A stretch of DNA of 64,000 nucleotides, from contig CAJUFQ010000003.1 in NCBI GenBank assembly GCA_910585625.1, positions 98,568 to 162,567 on the forward strand, given 5' to 3'. Shown in pieces: positions 24,501-32,617 of this stretch. This stretch comes from an uncultured Lachnospiraceae bacterium (GTDB lineage: Bacteria; Bacillota; Clostridia; Lachnospirales; Lachnospiraceae). A model generated the notes under the pieces. It was given only the letters and a program-made list of their open reading frames with translations. It did not search any database and was not told where the DNA came from. The position numbers were made by a program, and so were the translations under genes. Numbering within the stretch: position 1 is the stretch's first letter; each line of letters begins with the position of its first letter.

Positions 24501-25262
24501 CTAAATATATTTCTCATACTGAATTTTCAGGCGTCCTTTGCGTGTCTCGCCCAGACAGTCCAAAAAGCGGAACCTTCCTACAGAACGGACAGAAATCAAT
24601 TCCCCTGGTTTGCATTCTGCAGATGGATGCAGTGTCTGCCTGCTGTTAAGGAATACCTTGCCGCCCTTAATCCATTGGCTTGCCTGGGAACGGGAGACTT
24701 TACAGATGCAGGCGATAATGCCATCCAGCCGGTTAGAGGTGATGATTCCGTCTGCCAGCTCCTTTTTGGGCTCGATTGCCAAAAAACCAGCTTCTGTCCT
24801 TTCGCTTTTTACCACCGTGTGACGGATTTTTGTCAGCGCTTCCATCAGATATTCCGCAATCTTTTCCTGGCAGAAAACATAGATTTCTTCATCATTTACC
24901 AGGATATCCCCAAGTTTCGAACGTTCAATGCCAAGGTTCATCAGGCTTCCCAGGACATCCCGGTGGGTCAGGGCTTCTGCAAATCTTTTGTTTATCGGCG
25001 TGATCCTCAGACAGGCAATGGGATAATCCCAGGTATAACAAAGAGCATCAGGTATAAATGCTATCATCTGACGCTCACTCAACTCATATCCGCCAAAGAT
25101 TTCATAGCCGGAATACAGCTTGGGAATCTCTTGCCTGAAAATATGCAATTCATTCAAATTCAAAAATTCGCTGAATACAACAATATCCTTCTGCCCAGCC
25201 TGCCTGGATAAGTCAAGGAATCGTTTTGCTAGGAGTGTCTCTTCCTTTGTCATATCAATCAC
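24501..25262 (-). CDS. ylmH: YlmH-type S4-domain RNA-binding protein
   Basis: Member of the YlmH family, linked in Bacillus to rescue of stalled 50S-peptidyl-tRNA complexes and located in the sepF cluster. The C-terminal S4 domain is at about residues 178-245 (VSRSQASQWIKGGKVFLNS). 253 residues. The open frame begins with GTG directly after the sepF stop; ATG at 25253 is an alternative and no clear RBS separates them. Confidence 0.9.
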   Translation of the reverse strand: MIDMTKEETLLAKRFLDLSRQAGQKDIVVFSEFLNLNELHIFRQEIPKLYSGYEIFGGYELSERQMIAFIPDALCYTWDYPIACLRITPINKRFAEALTHRDVLGSLMNLGIERSKLGDILVNDEEIYVFCQEKIAEYLMEALTKIRHTVVKSERTEAGFLAIEPKKELADGIITSNRLDGIIACICKVSRSQASQWIKGGKVFLNSRQTLHPSAECKPGELISVRSVGRFRFLDCLGETRKGRLKIQYEKYI

Positions 25263-25775
25263 TTACAGCTTTGTGCGTATAGGCTGCATATCCAGGGAGT
25301 CAATAATATTGGCAAAATCACCCGATACATCAACGCTTGGCGGAGTAATGATGAATATGTAGTTGGAAATCTTCTGCAGATTGCCATTGATGGCGAAACA
25401 GGAACCGGAAGTAAAGTCGATAATTCTCTGGGCAATGTCTACGTCCAGGCCCTCGACGTTCAGCACGACTGTCCTGTCCATCAGCAGGGTTTCTGTAATC
25501 TCCCTTGCATCCTCCACCGTGACAGGCTTTATGACGCACACTTCCATGCCGGAACCAGATTTCTTGGAAGGTCGCATGGGGGTCACTACTTTGGAATTTG
25601 TCTTGATTGGACGGATTTTCTTATCATCATCGTCCATATCGTCGTCATCCCGATCCCGAGAGCGGGTCCTTTTCCTGGGCATTTCCTCTTCATAATCATC
25701 ATCGTAATCATCATAAAAATCATCATCGTCCGAGTTCAGCCTCATGACGTCCAAAAATTTATCTAACATTCCCAT
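25263..25775 (-). CDS. sepF: Cell division protein SepF
   Basis: Membrane anchor and bundler of FtsZ polymers. N-terminal amphipathic helix MGMLDKFLDVMRL, a strongly acidic then basic linker (runs of Asp at about 16-30 and 45-52), and the conserved C-terminal SepF fold from about residue 82 (VCVIKPVTVEDAREITETLLMDRTVVLN). 170 residues. RBS GTGAGG. Acts with FtsA or in its place at the Z-ring. Confidence 0.95.
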   Translation of the reverse strand: MGMLDKFLDVMRLNSDDDDFYDDYDDDYEEEMPRKRTRSRDRDDDDMDDDDKKIRPIKTNSKVVTPMRPSKKSGSGMEVCVIKPVTVEDAREITETLLMDRTVVLNVEGLDVDIAQRIIDFTSGSCFAINGNLQKISNYIFIITPPSVDVSGDFANIIDSLDMQPIRTKL

Positions 25776-25804
25776 AAAAATTGCCTCACTTTAAATTCAG
25801 TGTC

Positions 25805-26494
25805 CTACTTATAGTTCCTTTCGCCGAAAATTCCTGTTCCGACTCGTACCATGGTTGCTCCCTCCTCAATCGCAACCATATAGTCACCTGTCATGCCCAT
25901 AGAAAGAACAGACATAGTTACATTATCAATGTTTTTTGCGTCTATGTCAACAGCTAATTTGCGAATTTGGCGAAAATATTCACGGTTGTCCTCTGGATTT
26001 GTCACAAAAGGCGCGATTGCCATCAGCCCTTTCACACGGATATGGGGAAGTACAGAGACTTCTTCTATTAATTGGGCGGCATCTTCTGCAGAAACACCGA
26101 ACTTACTTTCTTCCCCGGCAATATTTACCTCTATCAGGATATCTGCATTCACCTGCTTTTTCTCCGCCTGGCTGCTTATTTCCTTTGCAAGACGCAGGGA
26201 ATCCACAGAATGGATCAGACACACCTGGTCGATGATGTATTTGACTTTGTTCCGCTGAAGGTGCCCAATCATATGCCAACGTATATCCTGAGGGAGCTGT
26301 GGATGCTTGTCAACAATCTCCTGCACCTTATTTTCCCCGAAATCCCGGCTTCCCGCTTCATATGCCTCTTCCAGCATAGGCACCGGCTTTGTCTTGCTGA
26401 CGGCAATCAGCGTCACCTCATTCGGATCGCGCCCAGCCCGTTCGCATGCTCTCCTGATATTTTCCTGTACTTGTGCAAGATTTTCCTTTACCAT
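25805..26494 (-). CDS. ylmE: YggS/YlmE-family PLP homeostasis protein
   Basis: PLP-binding single-domain alanine-racemase-like barrel that controls free pyridoxal phosphate; not itself an established enzyme. PLP lysine is in TLIAVSKTKP near residue 38; other family marks are GENKVQE, WHMIGHLQRNK and MSVLSMGMTGDY. I start at ATG 26494, which has a consensus AGGAGGT 6 bp upstream; the frame is open for 24 more codons. 229 residues, normal. In the sepF cluster as in other Gram-positives. Confidence 0.94.
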   Translation of the reverse strand: MVKENLAQVQENIRRACERAGRDPNEVTLIAVSKTKPVPMLEEAYEAGSRDFGENKVQEIVDKHPQLPQDIRWHMIGHLQRNKVKYIIDQVCLIHSVDSLRLAKEISSQAEKKQVNADILIEVNIAGEESKFGVSAEDAAQLIEEVSVLPHIRVKGLMAIAPFVTNPEDNREYFRQIRKLAVDIDAKNIDNVTMSVLSMGMTGDYMVAIEEGATMVRVGTGIFGERNYK

Positions 26495-26562
26495 CTCATT
26501 ACCTCCTGTCTTACGAATCGCGCCTACGTTCTGCTGCAACAGACGCGCAGCTTTCTCTACTT

Positions 26563-27945
26563 TCATTTCTGGATGATCTCATTTTCTTGTATCTTTGAGG
26601 CATCCAGCGCAATATGGTCGTATAGGGAAATGCCGTAGCTTGTCCCGGCAGATACAATGGAATATTCCTCGTTCTGGAATAATATTTCTACTTTACGGAA
26701 TACCGCATACCCACGGTTAATATTGTAAACACCCTGCAGAGGTTCCTGTTTTTGCAGCGTATATGTCTCGCGGGAATCTGTTTTCAGGATGATTTCTCCC
26801 CCAGACAGCTCGTCTGCGGCAATATAATACATATTATTCTTTTCCTGCGCCACAGCCACAGGGACGAATTTTGTCATAAACTCCCCTTCTTCGTCTTCGT
26901 ACTGGCACATCACCCCATTGGAATTATCTGCTCCGCCTTTGGTTAGGTATTCCTTAGGCAATAAAAAGAAATTTTTTTCCGTCAGAGCCGTATTGGGAAT
27001 TTTCAGGCCGCTGGTGTCGGACAGCAGCAATTCTATTTCCAGATATCTGTCTGTAGCAAAGCGCAGCCCAGCGCTCTGGAAGTTTAAAGCCAGATAGGAC
27101 GCTCCATTGCGGTTGAGAATTTTAGAATTTCCCCAGGCTGTCGAACCATCTTTTTTGAATTCTATTTTAATGGCAGTCTCCTCTGCAAGATCGGCTGCCA
27201 GCTGTTCACTGATTGGGATGAGCAGATTCCAGATTTCGCTGGTAATCAGTTTGTATGCCGGTTCCCCAACGCCGACCTGTTCCCTAGTCATTAGATTATT
27301 CTTTACGTGTGCGGACTGGTCAAAGATATCCTCTGTAAAATTATCTAAGCTGACATTCTCCAATCCATCCGTATGATAGACCACGACTCCCGGTTCTGGC
27401 GCGCGTGCCGCGCGGAGGCCGTGGTAGGAGCCGGTTTCCCCGAGCCCGGATAAGGCACTTGCGCTGATTGCTTCCATCAGCTTGGCCTGCATGTCATATT
27501 GGAATGTGTAAGCCTGATAGAAATTTTCATCGGAATAGTTCAGTACGAAATCTTCCGCTGTTTTCTCAAGTTCATGGTAAGTACCTTTTTCAGAAAACAG
27601 CCTGCCGTCATTCTTTGCCAGCATTTCATTGTAAAAATTTCCAGTTTCGTCAACGGAGTATACATAATTGTTGACTCCCACTTTTGTGGCGTTCTTGTTA
27701 TAATAGCTGATATATCCGGAAGCTTCTGTGTTAATTAGTTTCTCTTCCCGCAAAATAACCCCGGTAAACGTGTTGTTCTGCGTAATCGTACCCTGGGAGA
27801 CTTCGTATACTGCCACTCTCTCCGTCGTGAAATACTGAAAAATATTATATAACATGTATACAAGGATAATCAGAAAAATGATGACTCCAATATTAAACTG
27901 GGAAGCTTTGTGAAATTTAATTACTTTTTTGTTTTTGTTTGCCAT
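26563..27945 (-). CDS. HlyD-like membrane-anchored protein of the sepF cluster
   Basis: 460 residues. Short basic N terminus, one membrane segment (about 19-38), then a large extracellular region starting with the HlyD/lipoyl-like element VYEVSQGTITQNNTFTGVILREEKLINTEASGYISYY. No partner ABC transporter is encoded nearby, so an efflux adaptor role is doubtful. It is the first gene of the minus-strand string leading into ylmE-sepF-ylmH, and by position may be an envelope or division factor. Family label is moderately sure; function unknown. Confidence 0.75.
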   Translation of the reverse strand: MANKNKKVIKFHKASQFNIGVIIFLIILVYMLYNIFQYFTTERVAVYEVSQGTITQNNTFTGVILREEKLINTEASGYISYYNKNATKVGVNNYVYSVDETGNFYNEMLAKNDGRLFSEKGTYHELEKTAEDFVLNYSDENFYQAYTFQYDMQAKLMEAISASALSGLGETGSYHGLRAARAPEPGVVVYHTDGLENVSLDNFTEDIFDQSAHVKNNLMTREQVGVGEPAYKLITSEIWNLLIPISEQLAADLAEETAIKIEFKKDGSTAWGNSKILNRNGASYLALNFQSAGLRFATDRYLEIELLLSDTSGLKIPNTALTEKNFFLLPKEYLTKGGADNSNGVMCQYEDEEGEFMTKFVPVAVAQEKNNMYYIAADELSGGEIILKTDSRETYTLQKQEPLQGVYNINRGYAVFRKVEILFQNEEYSIVSAGTSYGISLYDHIALDASKIQENEIIQK

Positions 27946-28057
27946 AAATCTTGTCCTATTTTTGCGTTACATTCATTCTAACATTTGTTCCATGAATTTC
28001 CAACATGAAATTTTTATTATGGGCAATAATAAACTCATGTAAAAGGAGGAAATGCAT

Positions 28058-28270
28058 ATGAATACCAAAGGTTTGGATTACACGTTATTGGCACTTGTAA
28101 TCATTGGTGCGATTAACTGGGGCTTAATCGGGTTGTTCCGTTTTGACCTGGTATCCTTTTTATTCGGAGACATGAGCTGGATCAGCCGGATTGTCTATGG
28201 AATCGTAGGAATTGGCGGGCTGTACCTCTGCAGCGTGTTTGGACGAATCCGTTCTATGAACGAAGCCTGA
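28058..28270 (+). CDS. DUF378 small membrane protein
   Basis: 70 residues with two hydrophobic segments (about 8-28 and 41-60) and the DUF378 hallmark LVIIGAINWGLIGLFRFDLVSFLFG. ATG 28058 is favoured: AGGAGG at 28044-28049 lies 8 nt before it, whereas ATG 28052 would be only 2 nt away. It is the only clear plus-strand gene in the right two thirds of the window. Function unknown. Confidence 0.85.
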   Translation: MNTKGLDYTLLALVIIGAINWGLIGLFRFDLVSFLFGDMSWISRIVYGIVGIGGLYLCSVFGRIRSMNEA

Positions 28271-28309
28271 CACATCTGCATATACAAGAAAAGGTTCCAG
28301 TCCTAAAAT

Positions 28310-28400
28310 AAAGAGTCCGCTTGTAAACTCTCGCGCAGGGTACACAAATGAAGCCATACCTTCCTCTGTGTCCCTGCGTTCTTTTGCAAGCGAACTCTTT
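28310..28400. repeat. Long two-part inverted repeat between DUF378 and the P-loop gene
   Basis: Outer arms AAAGAGTCCGCTTG (28310-28323) and CAAGCGAACTCTTT (28387-28400) pair with one exception; inner arms CGCAGGGTACAC (28334-28345) and GTGTCCCTGCG (28368-28378) pair with a one-base bulge. The single outer mismatch is C-A on the plus strand but a U-G wobble on the minus strand, so the fold is slightly better in minus-strand RNA. Lying between convergent genes it probably ends both transcripts, but the length (about 90 nt) is unusual for a terminator. Confidence 0.6.
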
Positions 28401-28422
28401 TCTTTATGTAATAATTGGCAGA

Positions 28423-28842
28423 TTAAAGAGATACGATGACTTTGCCTTTGGTACAATCCGGCAAGTCTTTTTCATTTTTGGAAACACTCAGTATAAAACT
28501 GACATGGAATTTATCGCTGATATCTTCTAATTTTTTGATGGAACGCTCGATGTCCGCGTCTTCTAACTTGGCAATCGTAAGGAAACTATCCAGATACATC
28601 TCTTCCAAATCATGATCCTGTGAGATAATCCCGCATAAAAACCCTAAAAATTCGTCACAGTTATCAATCAGATATTCAGAAGCATTAATCAACCTCACTT
28701 TATTGCTCAGTTCATACATATGTTTTTGGCTCTTATCCAGATACACGATATTACCGGTAGCTGATTTCACTGATTCATTTACCTTGTCCAGCAGATACTT
28801 TGTCTTTCCTTTACCTTTTTCCCCAGCTATAATTTGTACCAT
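28423..28842 (-). CDS. Small P-loop ATP-binding protein
   Basis: 139 residues beginning MVQIIAGEKGKGKTKYLLDKVNE, in which G7-E-K-G-K-G-K-T14 is a Walker A motif (GxxxxGKT). A Walker B-like hydrophobic strand is not obvious (HVSFILSVSKNE near 112 is a candidate). Homologues in Lachnospiraceae are often labelled PilT-like, but size and sequence do not support a retraction ATPase. It has its own promoter (28952-28980) and a 5' UTR hairpin (28875-28924), unusual for such a small gene and suggestive of separate regulation. Confidence 0.75.
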   Translation of the reverse strand: MVQIIAGEKGKGKTKYLLDKVNESVKSATGNIVYLDKSQKHMYELSNKVRLINASEYLIDNCDEFLGFLCGIISQDHDLEEMYLDSFLTIAKLEDADIERSIKKLEDISDKFHVSFILSVSKNEKDLPDCTKGKVIVSL

Positions 28843-28874
28843 GTCAATCTCCTCCTAGTCTCAACCGCTTTATG

Positions 28875-28924
28875 CAAAATAGATAATTCACGTGCAGTTT
28901 AGCAACAGCTATTTATCTATTTTG
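28875..28924 (-). repeat. 12-bp inverted repeat in the 5' UTR of the P-loop gene
   Basis: CAAAATAGATAA (28875-28886) and TTATCTATTTTG (28913-28924) are exact inverted copies with 26 nt between them. Given the promoter at 28952-28980, the structure would fold near the 5' end of the mRNA, ahead of the RBS (AGGAGG, about 28850). It may stabilise or regulate the transcript. Confidence 0.6.
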
Positions 28925-28951
28925 TAAACAACAGTTTCTTTTTATACAATA

Positions 28952-28980
28952 ATTATAGTATATTTCTACAAAGAATTCAA
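28952..28980 (-). promoter_or_regulatory. Promoter of the P-loop gene
   Basis: On the minus strand TTGAAT (28980-28975) and consensus TATAAT (28957-28952) at 17 bp spacing, directly after the stop of the carboxypeptidase gene. Confidence 0.7.
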
Positions 28981-28983
28981 CAG

Positions 28984-29976
28984 CTATTTTGCACTTTCCA
29001 TTAACAATTCCGACATCTCCTGGTAGAGGTTCTCACGGCTGTCCGATTTATAGACAATCGCAATGAACGGTGTTCCGCTGCTGTTCTTGCTATGCAGAAC
29101 CAGACAATACCCGGCGTCGTTGGTAGTTCCGGTCTTCCCGCCCACCACCTGGATTCCTTCCGGCGTCTCGACCTCACCGCTCAGATATTTATTGCTGTTC
29201 AGCCAGTCCCTTGTTGCCGGCTGTCCTTGGGCGTCTGTGAACGAAGCCGTGTGAATCTGAGAGCTGATGATTGAAACAAACTTTTCTTCCTGCAGGGCAG
29301 CCTGGAAAATCAGGTACATATCATATACCGTAGTGTAATGTTCCTCACTGTGCAGCCCATGCGGGTTGATAAAATGGGAATTTGTTGCACCTAACGCCAA
29401 AGCCTCCTGGTTCATCATGTCTGCAAATTTTTCCGTGCTTCCAGCCACCATGTCCGCAATCACATTCGCTGCATCGTTTCCACTGCATAAAAGCAGCCCA
29501 TACAATAGCTCTTCCAGGTTAATGGTTTCGCCTACGGATAGCCCGCAGACAGAGGACCCTGCCTCCAACTGGAGTTCCTGTTCTGTCACGGTTGCCGTTT
29601 TTGACAGGTCGCCGTGTTTCAATGCCACATATGCAGTGAGAATCTTAGTGGTGCTTGCCGGATAGACACGCCCATAGATATTTTTCCCGAATTTTAAAGT
29701 ATTGTCTTTGATATTGAACAGCCCTGCAGCCTCAGAGAGGGAGGCAGTGACACTTTGGCTCAGCAGGTCTTCAGTCCCTGCAACACACAGTTCCTTGCCA
29801 AAGAATGACTGGTTGCTCTCGCTGGTTACGGTGATGTTCAGTCCATAAGCCCTTGGGCTTTCGTATACATCATAAGGGTTGCTGATTTCTGCCTGCTGCT
29901 GCCCGCAGCCGGAAATCAGCAACGTCACCAGCATGGCGGCAGTCAGGATTCTTTTCTTATTATTTATACATTTCAC
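28984..29976 (-). CDS. Lipoprotein D-alanyl-D-alanine carboxypeptidase (S11 family)
   Basis: Trims the terminal D-Ala from peptidoglycan stem peptides outside the membrane. The three serine-PBP motifs are present: STTK (YPASTTKILTAY), SGN (LLCSGNDAAN) and KTG (GGKTGTTNDAG). A signal peptide ends in the lipobox LISGC (about residues 20-24), so it should be lipid-anchored rather than C-terminally anchored like DacA. Start is GTG 29976, overlapping mgsA by 17 bp with a weak AGAG site. 330 residues. Confidence 0.9.
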   Translation of the reverse strand: MKCINNKKRILTAAMLVTLLISGCGQQQAEISNPYDVYESPRAYGLNITVTSESNQSFFGKELCVAGTEDLLSQSVTASLSEAAGLFNIKDNTLKFGKNIYGRVYPASTTKILTAYVALKHGDLSKTATVTEQELQLEAGSSVCGLSVGETINLEELLYGLLLCSGNDAANVIADMVAGSTEKFADMMNQEALALGATNSHFINPHGLHSEEHYTTVYDMYLIFQAALQEEKFVSIISSQIHTASFTDAQGQPATRDWLNSNKYLSGEVETPEGIQVVGGKTGTTNDAGYCLVLHSKNSSGTPFIAIVYKSDSRENLYQEMSELLMESAK

Positions 29977-30355
29977 GCCACTCTAAATCTCCTCTGTCTA
30001 ATGACTTAATCAGCAGCTCTGCCGCTGCCAGATTGGTTGCCAGCGGAATATTGTACATATCGCACAAATGCACGACATTATTCACGTCTGGCTCGTGGGA
30101 CTTTGGGGTTATCGGATCCCTCAGGAATATCACCAGGTCAATCTGGTTATGCTCAATCTGGGCAGCCAGCTGCTGTGCCCCTCCCAAATGGCCTGCCAGA
30201 AATTTATGGACTGACAGATTGGTGACCTCCTCAATCAGCCTGCCGGTCGTCCCGGTCGCGCATAGCTCATGCTTGCTCAAAATTCCCCGGTAGGCAATAC
30301 AAAAATTCTGCATCAGTTTCTTTTTTGAATCGTGCGCAATCAATCCAATGTTCAA
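29960..30355 (-). CDS. mgsA: Methylglyoxal synthase family protein with altered active site
   Basis: Family converts dihydroxyacetone phosphate to methylglyoxal and phosphate. The fold is clear: IAHDSKKK (8-13), CATGTTGRLIE (32-42), RDPITPKSHEPDV and IPLATNLAAAELL. However the segment that reads SGPLGGDQQ in E. coli and Bacillus is AGHLGGAQQ here: the catalytic Asp (Asp71 in E. coli) is Ala60, and the phosphate-contacting Ser and the Pro are replaced too. Methylglyoxal synthesis is therefore doubtful. 131 residues, Bacillus-like length. Encoded directly after rodA. Confidence 0.85.
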   Translation of the reverse strand: MNIGLIAHDSKKKLMQNFCIAYRGILSKHELCATGTTGRLIEEVTNLSVHKFLAGHLGGAQQLAAQIEHNQIDLVIFLRDPITPKSHEPDVNNVVHLCDMYNIPLATNLAAAELLIKSLDRGDLEWREMYK

Positions 30356-31480
30356 TTAAAAATCCCCCTTTCGGTATTTTAAAGGCTGAAGACCTACATT
30401 CAGCACTAGTCCTATCCCAATAAAAAGGCTTACCAATGAAGTCAGCCCATAGCTCACGAAAGGCAGCGGCAGTCCGGTATTGGGCATCATACCGGTCACC
30501 ACACAGATGTTGACAAAAGTCTGGAAGCCAATCCAGACGGCAACACCGCCGCAAATAAGCTGTCCGGGCAAGTCTTTGGCTTTCCTGCCAATCAGGATGC
30601 ATTCTATTACAATCAGCAGCAAGAGGATTAATATTGCTGCTCCACCCACAAAGCCTAACTCTTCTCCTACAACGGCAAAAATGAAATCTGTCTGTGGTTC
30701 CGGGATAAAGTTACCGTTCTTGACAGAGAATACGGTATCATTATTCAGCCCTTTCCCCCATAAAAGCCCGGAGCCTATGGCCATGATGGAATTCTGCTGC
30801 TGGTATGCGTCTGTCGCATATTTTTCCGGCTGCAGCCATGCCATGATACGGCGCCACTGGTATTGATCCAGTATTTTCTGATCTGGCTGAAGAATCAGAT
30901 AGATGAACAGCGATCCTGCTGGGACTAGCACTGCGAGGACGCCTGCTATTAGTTTATAACTTAACCCGCTCAGAAACAAGAGCGCGATGAAAATTACTGC
31001 AACCACGATACTGGTTGACAAATCCGGCTGCTTCTCAATCATGAACCAGGGAATGAATATCAGTATCCCGGAAAGGGCAATAAAATAGAGCTTATTTACC
31101 TTCTCATTATATTTTCCAAAAAACCAGGCAAAAAACAGGATTAAAAGCACTTTGGATAATTCAGAAGGCTGGAAGCGGAATCCACCTATTTCAATCCAGC
31201 GTGCTGCCCCGCCGGCTTTGTCTCCGAACACATGGAATGTAATCAGGGAAAGAAGCCCGATATTAAACACATAAATCAGCCAGTTAAACTTGAGAATAAA
31301 GGAATAATCTATGACGGAAACGACTGCCATCACAAACAGACCCAGGCAAAACCCAAGAATCTGCTTGTTCTGCACAGAGTGCTGCGCGCTGCCTATGACA
31401 TTGATTCCGATTACTGCCAATGCCGTCACATAGATAATCAAACGAAAATTGTAGTCTTTAATCTGATATTGTTTCAACAT
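30356..31480 (-). CDS. rodA: RodA, SEDS peptidoglycan polymerase
   Basis: SEDS-family glycosyltransferase that works with a class B PBP for cylindrical growth. About ten membrane segments; signatures include the W-x-x-x-G-F-x-F-Q-P-S-E-L motif (ARWIEIGGFRFQPSELSKV), and the C-terminal GMMPNTGLPLPFVSYGLTSLVSLFIGIGLV. 374 residues. Its PBP2 partner and MreBCD are encoded just upstream in the same direction, so RodA rather than FtsW/SpoVE is the best reading. Confidence 0.93.
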   Translation of the reverse strand: MLKQYQIKDYNFRLIIYVTALAVIGINVIGSAQHSVQNKQILGFCLGLFVMAVVSVIDYSFILKFNWLIYVFNIGLLSLITFHVFGDKAGGAARWIEIGGFRFQPSELSKVLLILFFAWFFGKYNEKVNKLYFIALSGILIFIPWFMIEKQPDLSTSIVVAVIFIALLFLSGLSYKLIAGVLAVLVPAGSLFIYLILQPDQKILDQYQWRRIMAWLQPEKYATDAYQQQNSIMAIGSGLLWGKGLNNDTVFSVKNGNFIPEPQTDFIFAVVGEELGFVGGAAILILLLLIVIECILIGRKAKDLPGQLICGGVAVWIGFQTFVNICVVTGMMPNTGLPLPFVSYGLTSLVSLFIGIGLVLNVGLQPLKYRKGDF

Positions 31481-31510
31481 AACAAAACTTCCTTACCCTC
31501 TTCTGCCACA

Positions 31511-31792
31511 TTAATCTGATGCGCCAGTATGCCTCATATCTTTGATTGGGATGTTCGCGAACAATGCCGGGACATTCCCATTATTCCCCTCAGATTCCGT
31601 CTGGGTAATCTGTATATCCAGGCCCTCTGCATCAATCTCCATATATTTGGAAATTACCTGAATGATGTCATTCTTTATCTTCTCCATGATTTCAGGAGAA
31701 CAGTTCGCGCGGTCAGAAACCAACAACAGTTTTAGCCGGTCTTTGGCAATGTCGCCGGAATTCTTCTTCTTAAACAAATCCATCAATCCCAT
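31511..31792 (-). CDS. minE: Cell division topological specificity factor MinE
   Basis: Stimulates MinD ATPase and drives Min oscillation. 93 residues: membrane-targeting start MGLMDLFKKK, anti-MinCD helix AKDRLKLLLVSDRANCSPEIMEKIKNDI-type, and the dimerisation domain (VISKYMEIDAEGLDIQIT). AGGAGG lies 8 bp before the ATG. 12 bp after minD. Confidence 0.95.
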   Translation of the reverse strand: MGLMDLFKKKNSGDIAKDRLKLLLVSDRANCSPEIMEKIKNDIIQVISKYMEIDAEGLDIQITQTESEGNNGNVPALFANIPIKDMRHTGASD

Positions 31793-31804
31793 ACCGGGTT
31801 CCTC

Positions 31805-32596
31805 CTAATTTTTCTTAAACATCCCTTTTAGTTTGTTCCACATACCTTCCTTCTCCTCCAAATCGAGGTATGGCACTTCTTCTCCCAAAACCCTGTGGCA
31901 GATATTGGCGTAAGCAATCCCTGCCTTGCAATCTGTGCCGACCAGCGGTTCTCCCTGGTTCGTAGAAATTACAATCTGCTCGTCATCTGGCACGGCTCCG
32001 ATTAAGTTGATTGCAAGAATGTCTGTAACATCTCCAATATTCATCATATCCCCACGCTTTACCATATCCATGCGTAGGCGGTTTACAATCAGATCCACAC
32101 GTGTAATGTCGTTTGCTGTCAGCAGACCAATGATACGGTCTGCATCACGGATGGCGGACACCTCAGGTGTTGTGACGACTAAGGCCCGGTCTGCCCCGGC
32201 GATGGCATTTTTAAATCCTTGTTCGATGCCTGCCGGGCAATCCAGCAGTATGTAGTCAAATTCGTCCCTCAGCTCGTCAATTACCTTGACCATCTGCTCC
32301 GGTGAGACAGCGGATTTGTCTTTCGTCTGTGCAGACGGCAATAGGGACAGATTAGGATAACGCTTGTCCTTAATCAATGCTTGCTTCATCCGGCAGTTTC
32401 CTTCTACCACGTCAACCAGATTATACACAATCCGGTTTTCCAGCCCCATGACTACATCCAGGTTGCGCAGCCCGATGTCCGTATCAATCAATACAACCTT
32501 TTTATCCAACTGTGCAAGGCCTGTGCCTACATTTGCCGTGGTGGTAGTCTTGCCGACGCCGCCCTTTCCTGATGTTACAACAATTACTTCACTCAT
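31805..32596 (-). CDS. minD: Septum-site determining ATPase MinD
   Basis: Deviant Walker A ATPase (SGKGGVGKTTTTANVG, residues about 9-24) that dimerises on the membrane with ATP and recruits MinC. DCPAGIEQGF is the switch/Walker B region, and the C-terminal amphipathic membrane helix ends NKLKGMFKKN. 263 residues. Confidence 0.97.
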   Translation of the reverse strand: MSEVIVVTSGKGGVGKTTTTANVGTGLAQLDKKVVLIDTDIGLRNLDVVMGLENRIVYNLVDVVEGNCRMKQALIKDKRYPNLSLLPSAQTKDKSAVSPEQMVKVIDELRDEFDYILLDCPAGIEQGFKNAIAGADRALVVTTPEVSAIRDADRIIGLLTANDITRVDLIVNRLRMDMVKRGDMMNIGDVTDILAINLIGAVPDDEQIVISTNQGEPLVGTDCKAGIAYANICHRVLGEEVPYLDLEEKEGMWNKLKGMFKKN

Positions 32597-32617
32597 CCTA
32601 CTATATCCTCCTGATAT

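Noticed and set aside
28423..28842. PilT retraction ATPase
   Set aside because: Only 139 residues with a Walker A motif; the PilT Asp and His boxes are missing.
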